From an uncultured Alphaproteobacteria bacterium (GTDB taxonomy: Bacteria; Pseudomonadota; Alphaproteobacteria; RF32; CAG-239), in the NCBI GenBank assembly GCA_934271465.1, contig CAKQRQ010000009.1, forward strand, positions 1 through 64,000: 64,000 bases of DNA. Reading direction: 5' to 3'. The first letter of the stretch is position 1. Every line of letters starts with the position of its first letter. Of this stretch, positions 18,343-26,390 are shown piece after piece. The translations under genes and the position numbers were made by a program. The notes under the pieces were generated by a model, which saw nothing but the letters and a program-made list of their open reading frames with translations, made no database searches and was not told the DNA's origin.

Positions 18343-19722
18343 TTACTTTTTAGCCAATTTGACTTCTTTTGTCGCGGCAAAGGCTAAAGCATTATCCGAA
18401 TTGACTTTGGCAACCAGCTTTTTGAACTGGGTCAAATTCTGCCCCGACAGATTTTCGCCGGTAGAGGCTTTGATGGTGCGCGGATTGACACGGCGCCCAT
18501 TTTGAATAACCTCGTAATGCAGGTGCGGCCCCGTGGAGCGCCCCGTCGAGCCAACATAACCGATAAGCTGTCCTTGGGTAACGCGTTTGCCTGGGTAGAT
18601 GCCTTTGGCAAAACCGCTCATGTGCCCATAGGCTGTGGAAAACTCCGAATTGTGGCGGATTTTGATATAGTTGCCGTAAGAGCCGTTGTATTTGGCCACC
18701 TGAACAACACCGTCGCCGCCGGCATAAACCGCACTACCTTTGGGCGCGGCATAATCAACGCCCCAGTGGATTTTGTACTTTTTCAAAATGGGGTGGTATC
18801 TTTTGCCGAAGGGTGAGGAAATACGGGCATTCCTAAAAGCCATCGGCTTGCGATCGAGAGTCTTCTTAAGCGCCTGACCTTTTTCGGTGTAATAATCCAC
18901 ATTTCCCCTAGAGTCTTTGAACCGGTAGAGAGCTATTTTTTGGTTGCGCAAAATCAGACCGGCATAAAGAATATTGCCGCTTTTGACCGGCGTTCCGTCC
19001 GATAAAACCTGACTTTCGTAAACGACCTCAAAAGAATCGCCTTTTTGCAAATCGCGTTTAAAATCAATGGAATAGGAAAACAAATTGATAAAATTGGCCG
19101 AAACGCGCATCGGGATTCCTTTGGCGGCCATAGCGGAAGATAAATTGCCGTTGATTGTTCCCGTGACGGCGTTAACTTCGTCAATAAACTCGTCTTTTTC
19201 AACAAAGGTTGTAAAGGCGTTGTCTTTGAAAGCCGTCACGATTCTTTCCCCGACGGCCGGCTCAATCAGCAAATAATTGACATGCGCCAGTTCATCTGTT
19301 TTGGAATCCATTGCCAGATTGACTTTGAGCTTTTGACCGGCTTTCAAATCTTTGGGATCAAAATGCTCTTTGAGCGAATAATAAATATCATTAGCCGTTG
19401 CGCGCGGGATATCAAGACGCATCAAGGCAGAAATCAAGGTGTCGCCGCTTTGGAGGATTAGTTCTTTTTCGATATTTTTGTTTTTGACAAGCTCGTCAAC
19501 CATCTTGAACAGGGCTTTGATATTATCCGGCGATTCCATGGCGGTTTCAGACGTGTCGGCGTTGTCGTCAATCATCAGATACGAAAAATAATCGCGCGTA
19601 TCAACCGAGGCCTCAACACGATTATTGTGAGCCAAAGACAAGATAAAAGCGGCAGTCACGGCGCCAAAATAGCACAAATTAATGACTTTCTGTCGGTTAT
19701 ATAGTTTCCAATTCAATTTCAA
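18343..19722 (-). CDS. M23 peptidoglycan endopeptidase (MepM/YebA-like)
   Basis: 459 residues: an N-terminal membrane anchor (about 15-32), a LysM/OapA-like segment (LILQSGDTLISALMRLDIPR, then LKAGQKLKVNL), a middle domain and a LytM domain near residues 295-400 with HWGVDYAAPKGSAV, SGFAKGIYPGKRV and STGRSTGPHLHYEV. The zinc ligands (H, D and HLH) are all present, so it should be active on cross-link peptides in the periplasm during wall growth. It stands alone, with an AT-rich upstream region of 150 bases. It is a different branch from the bactofilin-linked M23 protein. Confidence 0.92.
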   Translation of the reverse strand: MKLNWKLYNRQKVINLCYFGAVTAAFILSLAHNNRVEASVDTRDYFSYLMIDDNADTSETAMESPDNIKALFKMVDELVKNKNIEKELILQSGDTLISALMRLDIPRATANDIYYSLKEHFDPKDLKAGQKLKVNLAMDSKTDELAHVNYLLIEPAVGERIVTAFKDNAFTTFVEKDEFIDEVNAVTGTINGNLSSAMAAKGIPMRVSANFINLFSYSIDFKRDLQKGDSFEVVYESQVLSDGTPVKSGNILYAGLILRNQKIALYRFKDSRGNVDYYTEKGQALKKTLDRKPMAFRNARISSPFGKRYHPILKKYKIHWGVDYAAPKGSAVYAGGDGVVQVAKYNGSYGNYIKIRHNSEFSTAYGHMSGFAKGIYPGKRVTQGQLIGYVGSTGRSTGPHLHYEVIQNGRRVNPRTIKASTGENLSGQNLTQFKKLVAKVNSDNALAFAATKEVKLAKK

Positions 19723-19876
19723 CGGACTAATCCTTACTGTTAAACGATTTTGCCACTATACAGCCAGCTTGGCTGTAAATAAAGCTTTTAATAAGGTTTA
19801 TGTGTATAACTTAGGATAGTATGTCAGAAAAAAATGAATAAAATATAAAAAAGTCACAAAAAGTGAAAAAAAGTTC

Positions 19877-19905
19877 TTGCAATTCATTTTTTTGTTATGT
19901 ATAAG
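19877..19905 (+). promoter_or_regulatory. Promoter of tRNA-Asp
   Basis: TTGCAA (19877-19882), a 17-base spacer and TATAAG (19900-19905) lie just upstream of the tRNA; transcription would start around 19912. Confidence 0.7.
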
Positions 19906-19918
19906 GAAAACACCTTAT

Positions 19919-19995
19919 GGGGGTGTAGCTCAGTTGGTTAGAGCGTCTGCCTGTCACGCAGAAGGTCGCGGGTCCGAGCCCCGTCACTCCCGCCA
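19919..19995 (+). tRNA. tRNA-Asp(GTC)
   Basis: A 77-nt tRNA with encoded CCA. The acceptor stem GGGGGTG pairs with CACTCCC, the D arm is AGCTCAGTTGGTTAGAGC, the anticodon loop CTGTCAC gives GTC, and the T arm is CGGGTCCGAGCCCCG. Discriminator base G fits Asp. Confidence 0.97.
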
Positions 19996-20005
19996 GTTAA
20001 AAAAG

Positions 20006-20029
20006 CCGTTGGAAATCCAACGGTTTTTT
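20006..20029 (+). terminator. Terminator of tRNA-Asp
   Basis: CCGTTGGA-AA-TCCAACGG forms a perfect 8-bp stem followed by six T residues, ten bases after the tRNA. Confidence 0.88.
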
Positions 20030-20167
20030 GTTTTAAAATTTGTGGGCTCGGAGCCGCGGCTTTTTTACTTTTTTCTTTCAGATTTATTTCAGGTTGATTT
20101 ACATAAAAAAACATCGCTTGAAAACAGCCCTGATAATCAGGAGGTTCTCAAAAACGATGTTTTATTG

Positions 20168-20479
20168 TCAGGCTACGGACAAAACAGTCCATAGAATCAG
20201 GCCGATTGTGCAGAATGTTGAGGCTATTGCATAGGTAATAACGCCTCTGTGTCCATAAACTTTATAGAGCATAAACCCTATAAAAAACACTAAAACTTCA
20301 ACCGCAAAAATCGTCAAAAAATACTTCAAAATGCTTTCCGGCGTATCAATCAGCGCAGCAAATAAAAAAATACCCATGAGAATAGACCAGAAAGCGATTG
20401 CGAAAACCTTTTGAACCTTGTCCATCAGTGTCGGGCAATCTTTAAAAAATCCATTTAAAAAGTCCATAATCTTATACAT
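20168..20479 (-). CDS. Hypothetical small membrane protein
   Basis: About 103 residues from the ATG at 20479 (the frame continues to 20530 and the start is uncertain, with no clear ribosome site). Three hydrophobic segments are visible, ending in a C-terminal span. No family recognised. Confidence 0.45.
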   Translation of the reverse strand: MYKIMDFLNGFFKDCPTLMDKVQKVFAIAFWSILMGIFLFAALIDTPESILKYFLTIFAVEVLVFFIGFMLYKVYGHRGVITYAIASTFCTIGLILWTVLSVA

Positions 20480-20545
20480 AAAAATACTTTGATATGACTC
20501 TGATATAACAGACCTTTTTGGTTTGAGCAAGTATTTTTTGACAGA

Positions 20546-21832
20546 TTACATTTTGTTCAGCCTGTTGATGATCGTTTCGGCAAAAACATGCAACGGACTG
20601 GACAGCACTTGCGGATGCAAATTTTTCGGTTCGACTTTCATATTGCACGCCAGATTGACAAACTCGTCAAAATCTATGGCATAGCGCGGACACAAGAGCT
20701 GTTCCAAATTGTGGCAGTCATACCGCGCCACGGGGTCTATCCACAGTCCCTTTTTGCTGATGGCTGTCGGAATGGCGGCGCCGGCTGTTTCACAACCGGA
20801 ATAAGAATCCATCGTATGCACCACCAATGTATTCGGCCACCCCAAAACACCGGGGTAAACATTGCCGAGTTTTGCCAAAGTTCTGAATGCAGCCTCGTTT
20901 TGACCGGAATAGATGCGCCAATGTGCCGGTGTGCGCTCGTCATCAGAGGAGGCAATTTTTTTGGAATTTTGAAAAATGATGTCTGGAAGCTGCGCTGCTT
21001 TTTCAAACAGATAATCCGTCACATTGTTCGGCGTGCGCGGACCGTTGACAAACACAACCCCATAACCGGCCGCCGCCAGATGTTTGGCATCGGACAAAAG
21101 CTTTTGCGCATAAGTCATATCAAAAACTATTTCCGATCCTTCGACACGTCCGCCCAAACAAAAGACAACATGTTTCTTTTTATCCCGATAGCGCTCAAAT
21201 TTATCAACCAGCCCCGCCAATTCAGAGTCTGTTTTGAGGTGTTCCAGCTTTTTTTGAAGCGCTTTAAATGCTTCTTTGACGCCTGCATTGCTGAAATTAT
21301 TGATTGTGCCGATGGTAATCAAAACTTTTTTGCGCAATTTTTTGTGCTGCAACAAGCGGATGCGCAGCGCAAAAGTCATCAAATGTTTTGGAATATTAAT
21401 TAAGTCGATATATTTGTATTTGTGGTAGCGAGCCGCCAAAATAACCGTCATCACAACGCCCAAGCCGCGCTCGGCATAATATTCCTTAACCGCGCGGCAA
21501 AGCGCATCGGCGTTTTCGGCCGGCTGCGCGCTTTCGGTCGGGTTATAAACCGTGATAAATACGCACGGCACCACCGATGCTTTGAGCAGAAAAGCATCTA
21601 AACAGGCAAAAATCTCGTCTTTGAAATCTTTGTATGTTCTGAAATTGCTTCTGATTAATGGAATTTTGATATCGTCATAAGCCTCGCTTCCCTTGGGCAG
21701 CACAAAAGAATCTTCCGGACGGGGCGCTTCGCCGGTCAGTTCGTTGATGGCTCTAAACGCGCCCAAAATTTGGTTTCTACAGCCCAAATCCGCCGTGGCA
21801 AAAGCAAAAGGCAATATACGGTCTGCAAACAT
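20546..21832 (-). CDS. ELM1-like family protein
   Basis: 428 residues, soluble, with a glycosyltransferase-B-like look. The C-terminal half resembles the ELM1 family (named after a plant mitochondrial fission protein, widespread in alphaproteobacteria): VVFCLGGRVEG, VVFVNGPRTPNNVTDYLFEK, then a nucleotide-sugar-like patch LVVHTMDSYSGCETAGAAIP. The position of NGPRTP corresponds to the SRRTP motif of typical members. Function unproven; a role in envelope glycoconjugates is often guessed. The start at 21832 has a perfect AAGGAG site, duplicated in tandem just upstream. Confidence 0.55.
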   Translation of the reverse strand: MFADRILPFAFATADLGCRNQILGAFRAINELTGEAPRPEDSFVLPKGSEAYDDIKIPLIRSNFRTYKDFKDEIFACLDAFLLKASVVPCVFITVYNPTESAQPAENADALCRAVKEYYAERGLGVVMTVILAARYHKYKYIDLINIPKHLMTFALRIRLLQHKKLRKKVLITIGTINNFSNAGVKEAFKALQKKLEHLKTDSELAGLVDKFERYRDKKKHVVFCLGGRVEGSEIVFDMTYAQKLLSDAKHLAAAGYGVVFVNGPRTPNNVTDYLFEKAAQLPDIIFQNSKKIASSDDERTPAHWRIYSGQNEAAFRTLAKLGNVYPGVLGWPNTLVVHTMDSYSGCETAGAAIPTAISKKGLWIDPVARYDCHNLEQLLCPRYAIDFDEFVNLACNMKVEPKNLHPQVLSSPLHVFAETIINRLNKM

Positions 21833-21839
21833 TTTAAGT

Positions 21840-21865
21840 CTCCTTATTAAGTCTCCTTAGGAAGA
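21840..21865 (-). repeat. Tandem duplication of the ribosome-binding site
   Basis: The minus strand reads AAGGAGACTTAAT then AAGGAGACTTAAA directly before the ELM1-like start. Only the nearer copy (21845-21840) has correct spacing to the ATG. Confidence 0.7.
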
Positions 21866-21898
21866 GATTTTACCCTGTTTTCCTTAATTTATCTTTAA

Positions 21899-22126
21899 TC
21901 AGCTCTGACGGCACAGTTCCAATTCCTGACGCAATTTATTAATTCGGGCGAGCCATTCCCAAAAGGCGCCGCCCGTTATGTTTTCTATCTCTCGGGCGAC
22001 TTCTTTGCCGGCCACCGGATAGACCGGGCACGCAGCCTCATAATTTGCCGCGGCGCATGAGCTCAAGCAGCTCAGACTTAGCAGCATGAGGACGCGCGCT
22101 GATTTCAGCTTTTTGAAACGCCACAT
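21899..22126 (-). CDS. Outer-membrane spanin-like lipoprotein (Rz1-type)
   Basis: 75 residues. A signal with lipobox LSSC (Cys about residue 24) is followed by AAANYEAACPVYPVAGKEVA and a C-terminal helix. Small Pro-containing lipoproteins nested in a membrane-protein gene at the end of a lysis cassette are typical o-spanins, which fuse inner and outer membranes at lysis. Its first 89 bases lie inside the 22038-22235 gene in another frame. It is the last gene of the phage block. Confidence 0.65.
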   Translation of the reverse strand: MWRFKKLKSARVLMLLSLSCLSSCAAANYEAACPVYPVAGKEVAREIENITGGAFWEWLARINKLRQELELCRQS

Positions 22127-22235
22127 ATTTTATCTCCCTGATTTGTTTGAAGGCGGTCGTTTTTTGACAATCCGTCCGCCCCAGCCAAAAACTCAGCCCG
22201 ATTAATGCCACAACCAGCCCTATTCGCACGCACAT
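22038..22235 (-). CDS. Small membrane protein, possible inner-membrane spanin (Rz-type)
   Basis: 65 residues with an N-terminal membrane helix (about 3-18) and a polar helical remainder. It overlaps the small lipoprotein upstream by 16 bases and the spanin-like lipoprotein downstream by 89 bases, the nested arrangement of Rz/Rz1 pairs. It is shorter than usual Rz (about 100-150), so it would hardly span the periplasm by itself; the assignment is positional. Confidence 0.5.
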   Translation of the reverse strand: MCVRIGLVVALIGLSFWLGRTDCQKTTAFKQIREIKYVAFQKAEISARPHAAKSELLELMRRGKL

Positions 22236-22363
22236 TTATTTTCTCCGGTCAAAATGACCAAAGCCCGCGCGGCGTCAAGGGCTTCTTTCGGGCGGCAAGC
22301 CATCAGCCCCAAAACGACAAGCGCGCCGGCAAGCCACACCATTTTTTTCCATTTTTTTACCAT
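22220..22363 (-). CDS. 47-residue lipoprotein in the lysis cassette
   Basis: A small ORF with a proper signal: MVKKWKKMVWLAGALVVLG followed by LMAC (lipobox Cys at residue 23), then 24 polar residues ending in three closely spaced acidic/Cys residues. GGGAG stands about eight bases before the ATG, which overlaps the endolysin stop by seven bases. It fits an o-spanin or another lysis accessory. If so, the cassette has two lipoproteins and one membrane protein. Confidence 0.6.
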   Translation of the reverse strand: MVKKWKKMVWLAGALVVLGLMACRPKEALDAARALVILTGENKCACE

Positions 22364-22827
22364 TTGAACTCTCCCGTTCGGAGCGTATGCGCAATCCGGC
22401 GGGCTCTTTGTCCTGTCGTGCGGGCATAGTCAGACTCCAAACATTCTTTTTCGGCCGTTTCATAATCTTTTTGCGCCAAGGCTGACAGCATTTTCTTAAA
22501 TCGGAGCACACCGCCCACCCCGAGATTAAACCCCATATCCACCAGAGCATATTGCCTTTCGTCGTCCAGATCTTTGAAAAAGCGTATTCTTTTTTTCAGA
22601 CCGGCAAAGGTTTTGTCGATGTCGTTCCGCAACAAAAACAAAGCCGCGTTTTTTGTGATGCCATGGCGCCAATCGCCGACGGCTCTGGCTTCTTCGGGGC
22701 TCAATGGATTTGTGTCGAGGCAGCGGCCGACCCCAATGGTCAATTTCCCTTTGGCACAAAAATAGGGCTGCAACCGCAGCCCTTCATGCCTTAACAGGCG
22801 CTGAGACGCCGTATAAATATCAATCAT
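22357..22827 (-). CDS. Phage endolysin, GH24 lysozyme
   Basis: 156 residues, T4-lysozyme-like muramidase that cleaves the MurNAc-GlcNAc bond. The catalytic segment is EGLRLQPYFCAKGKLTIGVG: Glu15 is the general acid, Thr30 the equivalent of T4 Thr26, and Cys24 stands at the Asp20 position (Cys is tolerated there and occurs in a subset of phage enzymes). The C-terminal half (MGFNLGVGGVLRFKKML, TGQRARRIAHTLRTGE) matches the family. No signal peptide or SAR anchor is seen, so it needs a holin. It overlaps the holin-like gene by four bases (ATGA). Confidence 0.93.
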   Translation of the reverse strand: MIDIYTASQRLLRHEGLRLQPYFCAKGKLTIGVGRCLDTNPLSPEEARAVGDWRHGITKNAALFLLRNDIDKTFAGLKKRIRFFKDLDDERQYALVDMGFNLGVGGVLRFKKMLSALAQKDYETAEKECLESDYARTTGQRARRIAHTLRTGEFKW

Positions 22828-23036
22828 TTTTCCTTTCTCCTCTTTGCTTTATGAGGGTTTTTGTATTCGAAAATCGTGCGATATGCCCGCGCCGACACAT
22901 AAATCAGCGTGCACAAGCTAATCAGTAAGGTAATGACCTGATTGAACACAGCCGCATAATCCAGCCATATCGCCATAGAAGCCGAGGCTAAGACTTTGCC
23001 GTCTTCAATTGCTTCAGAGTTCAGCAGTTTCAGCAT
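22824..23036 (-). CDS. Holin-like small membrane protein
   Basis: 70 residues with one clear membrane helix (about 31-51, VFNQVITLLISLCTLIYVSA), a Ser/Ala-rich amphipathic stretch before it and a highly basic C-terminus (KNPHKAKRRKEK), as in many holins. Its stop overlaps the endolysin start (ATGA). The role is inferred from size, topology and position. Confidence 0.65.
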   Translation of the reverse strand: MLKLLNSEAIEDGKVLASASMAIWLDYAAVFNQVITLLISLCTLIYVSARAYRTIFEYKNPHKAKRRKEK

Positions 23037-23457
23037 CTTGCGCCTCCTTCCAGTCCTCGAAAGTTTTTGGATTTTTCCGCCACCAATTTTCTGTTTCGGT
23101 ATAAGCGCGCAAATAGGCTCGATAGGCTTTGCACTTTTCTTTTTCTTCCGAGGTTATCGGGTAGTCCTCCAGCATTTGCTTGTCTGTTTCGGCCAGCCAC
23201 ATATTTCTGACCTGCCGCACACCGTATTTGATATCGTCCTCGGACGGTTCGGGCTGTTTTGCCTCTTCATACTGCCAAGCCCCCTCCAAAAACTTAACCT
23301 TAAAGCCCTCTTTTGGCTCTAAAGGCTTGTTCCAAACAGAATTAGCAGGCAAGAGCCAGATATCCTTTCCGGCTTTTTCAGATTCCAACGGGTCGCGTTG
23401 ACATTTTTGTTCGCCTTTGTATTCCTTTGTCAATTCATCATAGGCATAAGCTATCAT
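23014..23457 (-). CDS. Tail-fibre assembly-like protein
   Basis: 147 residues, soluble and charged. The C-terminal AYRAYLRAYTETENWWRKNP resembles the 'RQALRDxT...WP' ending of lambda Tfa-type tail-fibre chaperones, and it directly follows a collar-domain tail fibre, the normal place for Tfa. It overlaps the holin-like gene by 23 bases. The resemblance is partial. Confidence 0.55.
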   Translation of the reverse strand: MIAYAYDELTKEYKGEQKCQRDPLESEKAGKDIWLLPANSVWNKPLEPKEGFKVKFLEGAWQYEEAKQPEPSEDDIKYGVRQVRNMWLAETDKQMLEDYPITSEEKEKCKAYRAYLRAYTETENWWRKNPKTFEDWKEAQDAETAEL

Positions 23458-23468
23458 TGTTTTTCTCC

Positions 23469-24575
23469 TTAGTATTTAATGCAATAACCGAGCTGGGCGC
23501 TGTAAGGAAAGTTCACTTTCAGTCCTGTTTCCGCGCCGGTTTGAGAAAAGCCGACCAATTTGTTGCTTCCGTCGCTTAAATCGTTTGAGGTTTCGCTTGT
23601 TCCGACAACGCTACCGAAGTTGGTTGTGGTTCCGGTCAAAACACCCGAACCGCTGACTGTTCCGGCACGCATGGCATATTTTTTTGTTCCGTCCGTCAGA
23701 CCGATTGCCTTTCCCGTTCCGGAAACATAAGCCCACAAAGCCCCTGTCAGCACACGCGTTGCATTTGGCAGGTTAAATGTTGTTTCGCCGTCGCCTACCC
23801 CATAAGCCACGCCGATGACATCAAACAAATCGGCATAAGTTTCGCGTGATACTTCTGCCCCGTCGCAAAACAAGTAGCCCGAGGGGATTTCATCAATATT
23901 CGGCCATGCAATTACCGTTCCGGGGAGGACGCTTGCTTGAACCGCGCGGCGGACAAAGGCCGTTGAAGCCGCTTTGCGCGAATTATCCGAGGCGGAAGCT
24001 GTCGGCACAAGCGGACTTGTTGAAAAGGTCTTTGTGCCGGATATGCTTTCGGAGCCTGTCTTATGCACGCAATTTGCGGTATCGGCATTTGCGGCGGCTG
24101 TTGCTGCTGCTTCAGCCGAGGCAGCAGCATTTGTTTCTGATGTTGCGGCGGCCGATGCACTTGCTGCGGCAGTGTTTGCGGCTGTTTGAGCCTGAGAAGC
24201 GGAAGATTCGGCACTCGCCACTGCCGCCTGTGCGGCGGCCGTTTTGGCTTCCACTTGAGGAAAAATTGTTTCCGCCGCATAATCAGCTACTTCTTGCTTG
24301 AGCGCCGCCGAACTCGCCGCCACGGCTTCTGCTCCGGCTGCAGATGCTGCAGAAGACGCATCTTGAATTCCTTGGGATATCTTTGCATCAAACTGCTTAT
24401 CGGCTGTTTTAATCACTTCATCCAGCTTGGGTTTAGCCGTCTGCCGCACATAGGCTTCTATCTCGGCCTCGCCCGATTTGATATAGCGGAGGGCGCAGTC
24501 AATATCCAAGCTGACTTCATCTTGGAACAGGACTTCTATTTTTTCGCCCGAATTAAGGATAATTGTGTTTTCCAT
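23469..24575 (-). CDS. Phage tail fibre with Ala-rich coiled coil and tail-collar domain
   Basis: 368 residues. The N-terminal 60 residues probably attach to the virion; residues about 60-165 form a long Ala/Thr/Ser-rich trimeric coiled coil. A tail-collar domain follows (about 213-290: GTVIAWPNIDEIPSGYLFCD, TYADLFDVIGVAYGVGDGET, TFNLPNA). The rest is Gly/Ser/Thr-rich and likely the receptor-binding tip. It shares the collar motif with the 24943 gene, indicating a tandem pair of related receptor-binding proteins. Confidence 0.85.
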   Translation of the reverse strand: MENTIILNSGEKIEVLFQDEVSLDIDCALRYIKSGEAEIEAYVRQTAKPKLDEVIKTADKQFDAKISQGIQDASSAASAAGAEAVAASSAALKQEVADYAAETIFPQVEAKTAAAQAAVASAESSASQAQTAANTAAASASAAATSETNAAASAEAAATAAANADTANCVHKTGSESISGTKTFSTSPLVPTASASDNSRKAASTAFVRRAVQASVLPGTVIAWPNIDEIPSGYLFCDGAEVSRETYADLFDVIGVAYGVGDGETTFNLPNATRVLTGALWAYVSGTGKAIGLTDGTKKYAMRAGTVSGSGVLTGTTTNFGSVVGTSETSNDLSDGSNKLVGFSQTGAETGLKVNFPYSAQLGYCIKY

Positions 24576-24581
24576 CGGTTC

Positions 24582-24941
24582 TTACTCCGTTACGTCCGGA
24601 CTGACGATAAACGCAGCCCGTGTTGATAAATTTGCCGGAAAAATCGTATGGACCTCGCCGTTGCCGAATATCATTTGAATATCCGTCACATAATCGCCGC
24701 CCGCCTGCAGGCCTTTTGTATCTTTCGGCTCAAGGCTCAGATAGGCCTTGCCTCTTGCGGCATCGTCAATTATCCCCTGTTTTGTCAATACAACTTCGCC
24801 CTCGTCTCTTGTTCTGACCTGCATTTTGAGACCGGCTCCCGTCAGATTGATATAACCGTTGCGGCCTTTCAGCTGCAGGTTTATCGTAAAATTATCGCCT
24901 CTTTTGACCTCTATGGCGTTTGGCCTAATTCGTCCGACCAT
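24582..24941 (-). CDS. Small tail/baseplate protein (BppU N-terminal-like)
   Basis: 119 residues from the ATG at 24941, chosen for its AGGAGG site over an in-frame ATG at 24983. The pattern EVKRGDNFTINLQLKGRNG then YINLTGAGLKMQVR is the all-beta module found at the N-terminus of baseplate/tail-fibre proteins (BppU/DUF2479 type). It lies between two collar-domain fibres, consistent with a linker in the adsorption apparatus. Confidence 0.65.
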   Translation of the reverse strand: MVGRIRPNAIEVKRGDNFTINLQLKGRNGYINLTGAGLKMQVRTRDEGEVVLTKQGIIDDAARGKAYLSLEPKDTKGLQAGGDYVTDIQMIFGNGEVHTIFPANLSTRAAFIVSPDVTE

Positions 24942-24942
24942 A

Positions 24943-25698
24943 TTATTCCTCCTTTTTTGCTTTGATAAACCAATTGACGGCATAGTTTTCGGGCGTCACA
25001 TGCGCTGAAGCTCCGTAAACAGCGCTGCTTGCGCTCGCCTTTGAAAAAGTCGTCGTAAACTGCCCTGTGGGCATATCGCCGTTGCACCAGGCTTTTGCCG
25101 CACCGCCGCCTGATGAACCATGCGTGGAATAAGTCGTGTGCGAGTGGTCGTGATCGGGCAGCCCTTCGGCCTGAGCCGTATAAATATCGGCCGCCGAATT
25201 GCCGCCGAGTCCGCGTAAAAATTTGCCCCGATAATCCGGCACATTAAAAGTTGTTTCGCCATTGCCTTCGCCAAACTGTGTGCCGATAACCTCGAACAAA
25301 TCGGCATAGTCCGTGCGCGAAACAGCCTGCCCGCTGCATAACAGCCAACCGCCGTGGTTTTCGCTTAAAACCGAGGCTTTGATATCTCCTATTTCAACCA
25401 GCGCATTCATCAGTGTTTTAATGTTTTGCGAGGTGTCCGATGAGGCTTTGTCAAGCTGTTTGCGGTTGACGGCATCGCTGCTTTGGGTGCCGTCGGCCAG
25501 ATTGGTAATTTTGAAATTGCCGACATTAAAATTGCCTTCCATTTTTGATGTTCCTTTTTTGAGAAAACATTGACTGAGGCCGTCGGCAAAATTGTCGTCT
25601 TCCTCGTCCATGTGGTCGGTCACAATGTCGATATCGTTGATTCTGTCGTCTTCCCAATTATGCAGGCGGGAAAACACGCCTTCGCTGTCGAATGGCAT
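24943..25698 (-). CDS. Phage tail-collar fibre protein
   Basis: 251 residues. The N-terminal half (SRLHNWEDDRINDIDIVTDH) is a virion-attachment segment common in short-tailed phage fibres; GNFKITNLADGTQSSDAVNR is a trimeric fibre repeat. The collar domain is about 103-160 (GWLLCSGQAVSRTDYADLFE, NVPDYRGKFLRGL), and a tip with GLPDHDHSHTTYS (His-rich, likely metal-binding as in T4 gp12-like tips) precedes a C-terminal NYAVNWFIKA motif typical of the family. Confidence 0.85.
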   Translation of the reverse strand: MPFDSEGVFSRLHNWEDDRINDIDIVTDHMDEEDDNFADGLSQCFLKKGTSKMEGNFNVGNFKITNLADGTQSSDAVNRKQLDKASSDTSQNIKTLMNALVEIGDIKASVLSENHGGWLLCSGQAVSRTDYADLFEVIGTQFGEGNGETTFNVPDYRGKFLRGLGGNSAADIYTAQAEGLPDHDHSHTTYSTHGSSGGGAAKAWCNGDMPTGQFTTTFSKASASSAVYGASAHVTPENYAVNWFIKAKKEE

Positions 25699-25742
25699 TT
25701 GAGTTCCTTTCGTTAACTTGTTGATTAAAATATGAGGTAAAT

Positions 25743-26018
25743 TTAGAGGAGTATTGCCGCCAATACTTTAAGTCCGGCTATCACAACCAGATACATCAGA
25801 ATAAAATACACCCCGTAAGCAACGCGGTTTTCGGGTTTGAAGATTTTTGAAACCAAAAAAGATTTGAAAATATAGGTCAAAATAAAGGCTGCATCACAAA
25901 ACATCAGTATGGTTTTGGCATTTCCGCCCGCAATGCCTGTCAAAATGACGGACATCACTTTGGGAAGAGCGATAAACGCAATCAAAAAGATGATTATGCC
26001 CCTGATTGTTTTTTTCAT
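25743..26018 (-). CDS. Small hydrophobic membrane protein inside the phage block
   Basis: 91 residues with three membrane helices (about 5-25, 35-55, 68-90). It is cut off from upstream virion genes by a strong hairpin and a repeat element, and AAGGAAAAGGCGG gives it its own ribosome site. It looks like a cargo (moron) gene; a role in superinfection exclusion is only a guess. Confidence 0.5.
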   Translation of the reverse strand: MKKTIRGIIIFLIAFIALPKVMSVILTGIAGGNAKTILMFCDAAFILTYIFKSFLVSKIFKPENRVAYGVYFILMYLVVIAGLKVLAAILL

Positions 26019-26092
26019 CCGCCTTTTCCTTGTTTTTGTATTCTGATTTTATTTATAAAGCCGATAATTTAAGTATTGGTTAAGAAAGAACG

Positions 26093-26248
26093 GTCATTCC
26101 CGTGCCCGAGGCTTTGGCCGAGGAATAGACACGGGAATCCAGGGAAAATTTGATTCTTTGTCCAACCTAGACCTCCGGGTCAAGCCCGAAGGTGACGATA
26201 ACGGAGTGGTCTGGACCTCCGGTTCAAGCCCGAAAATGACGGGTTCTT
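26093..26248. repeat. Interspersed palindromic repeat element, copy 1
   Basis: A GC-rich, hairpin-forming element of the kind scattered between genes in many alphaproteobacteria: TCATTCCCGTGCCCGAGG ... GAATAGACACGGGAATCC, followed by two CCGGGTCAAGCCCG-type dyads. The first 55 bases reappear inverted at about 37226-37282. An open frame of 61 codons across it is not regarded as a gene. Confidence 0.75.
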
Positions 26249-26303
26249 GCTTTTTGATACCTTTGAAAAAGTCTGACATTTGGAGCGGATAGAAACAAAA
26301 GTC

Positions 26304-26353
26304 GGCGTGTAAAAATTTTAGTGTAGATAAACCTACATGAATTTTTACATGCC
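26304..26353. terminator. Very long hairpin between virion and fibre genes
   Basis: GGCGTGTAAAAATT pairs with AATTTTTACATGCC (one G-U), and an inner TGTAG/CTACA stem closes the loop, about 19 paired bases in all. A short CTTTTG follows in both directions. It probably ends or attenuates the late transcript after the 26391 gene. Confidence 0.65.
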
Positions 26354-26390
26354 GCCCCTTTTGTGATTAGCCGCCCAAAGAGCAGACTTT

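Noticed and set aside
22275..22550. 91-codon open frame in the endolysin region
   Set aside because: It lies across the endolysin 3' part and the small lipoprotein in another frame and has no ribosome site; the lipoprotein frame 22220-22363 is better supported.
26094..26279. 61-codon open frame in the repeat element
   Set aside because: It is formed by the hairpin repeat itself; no ribosome site.
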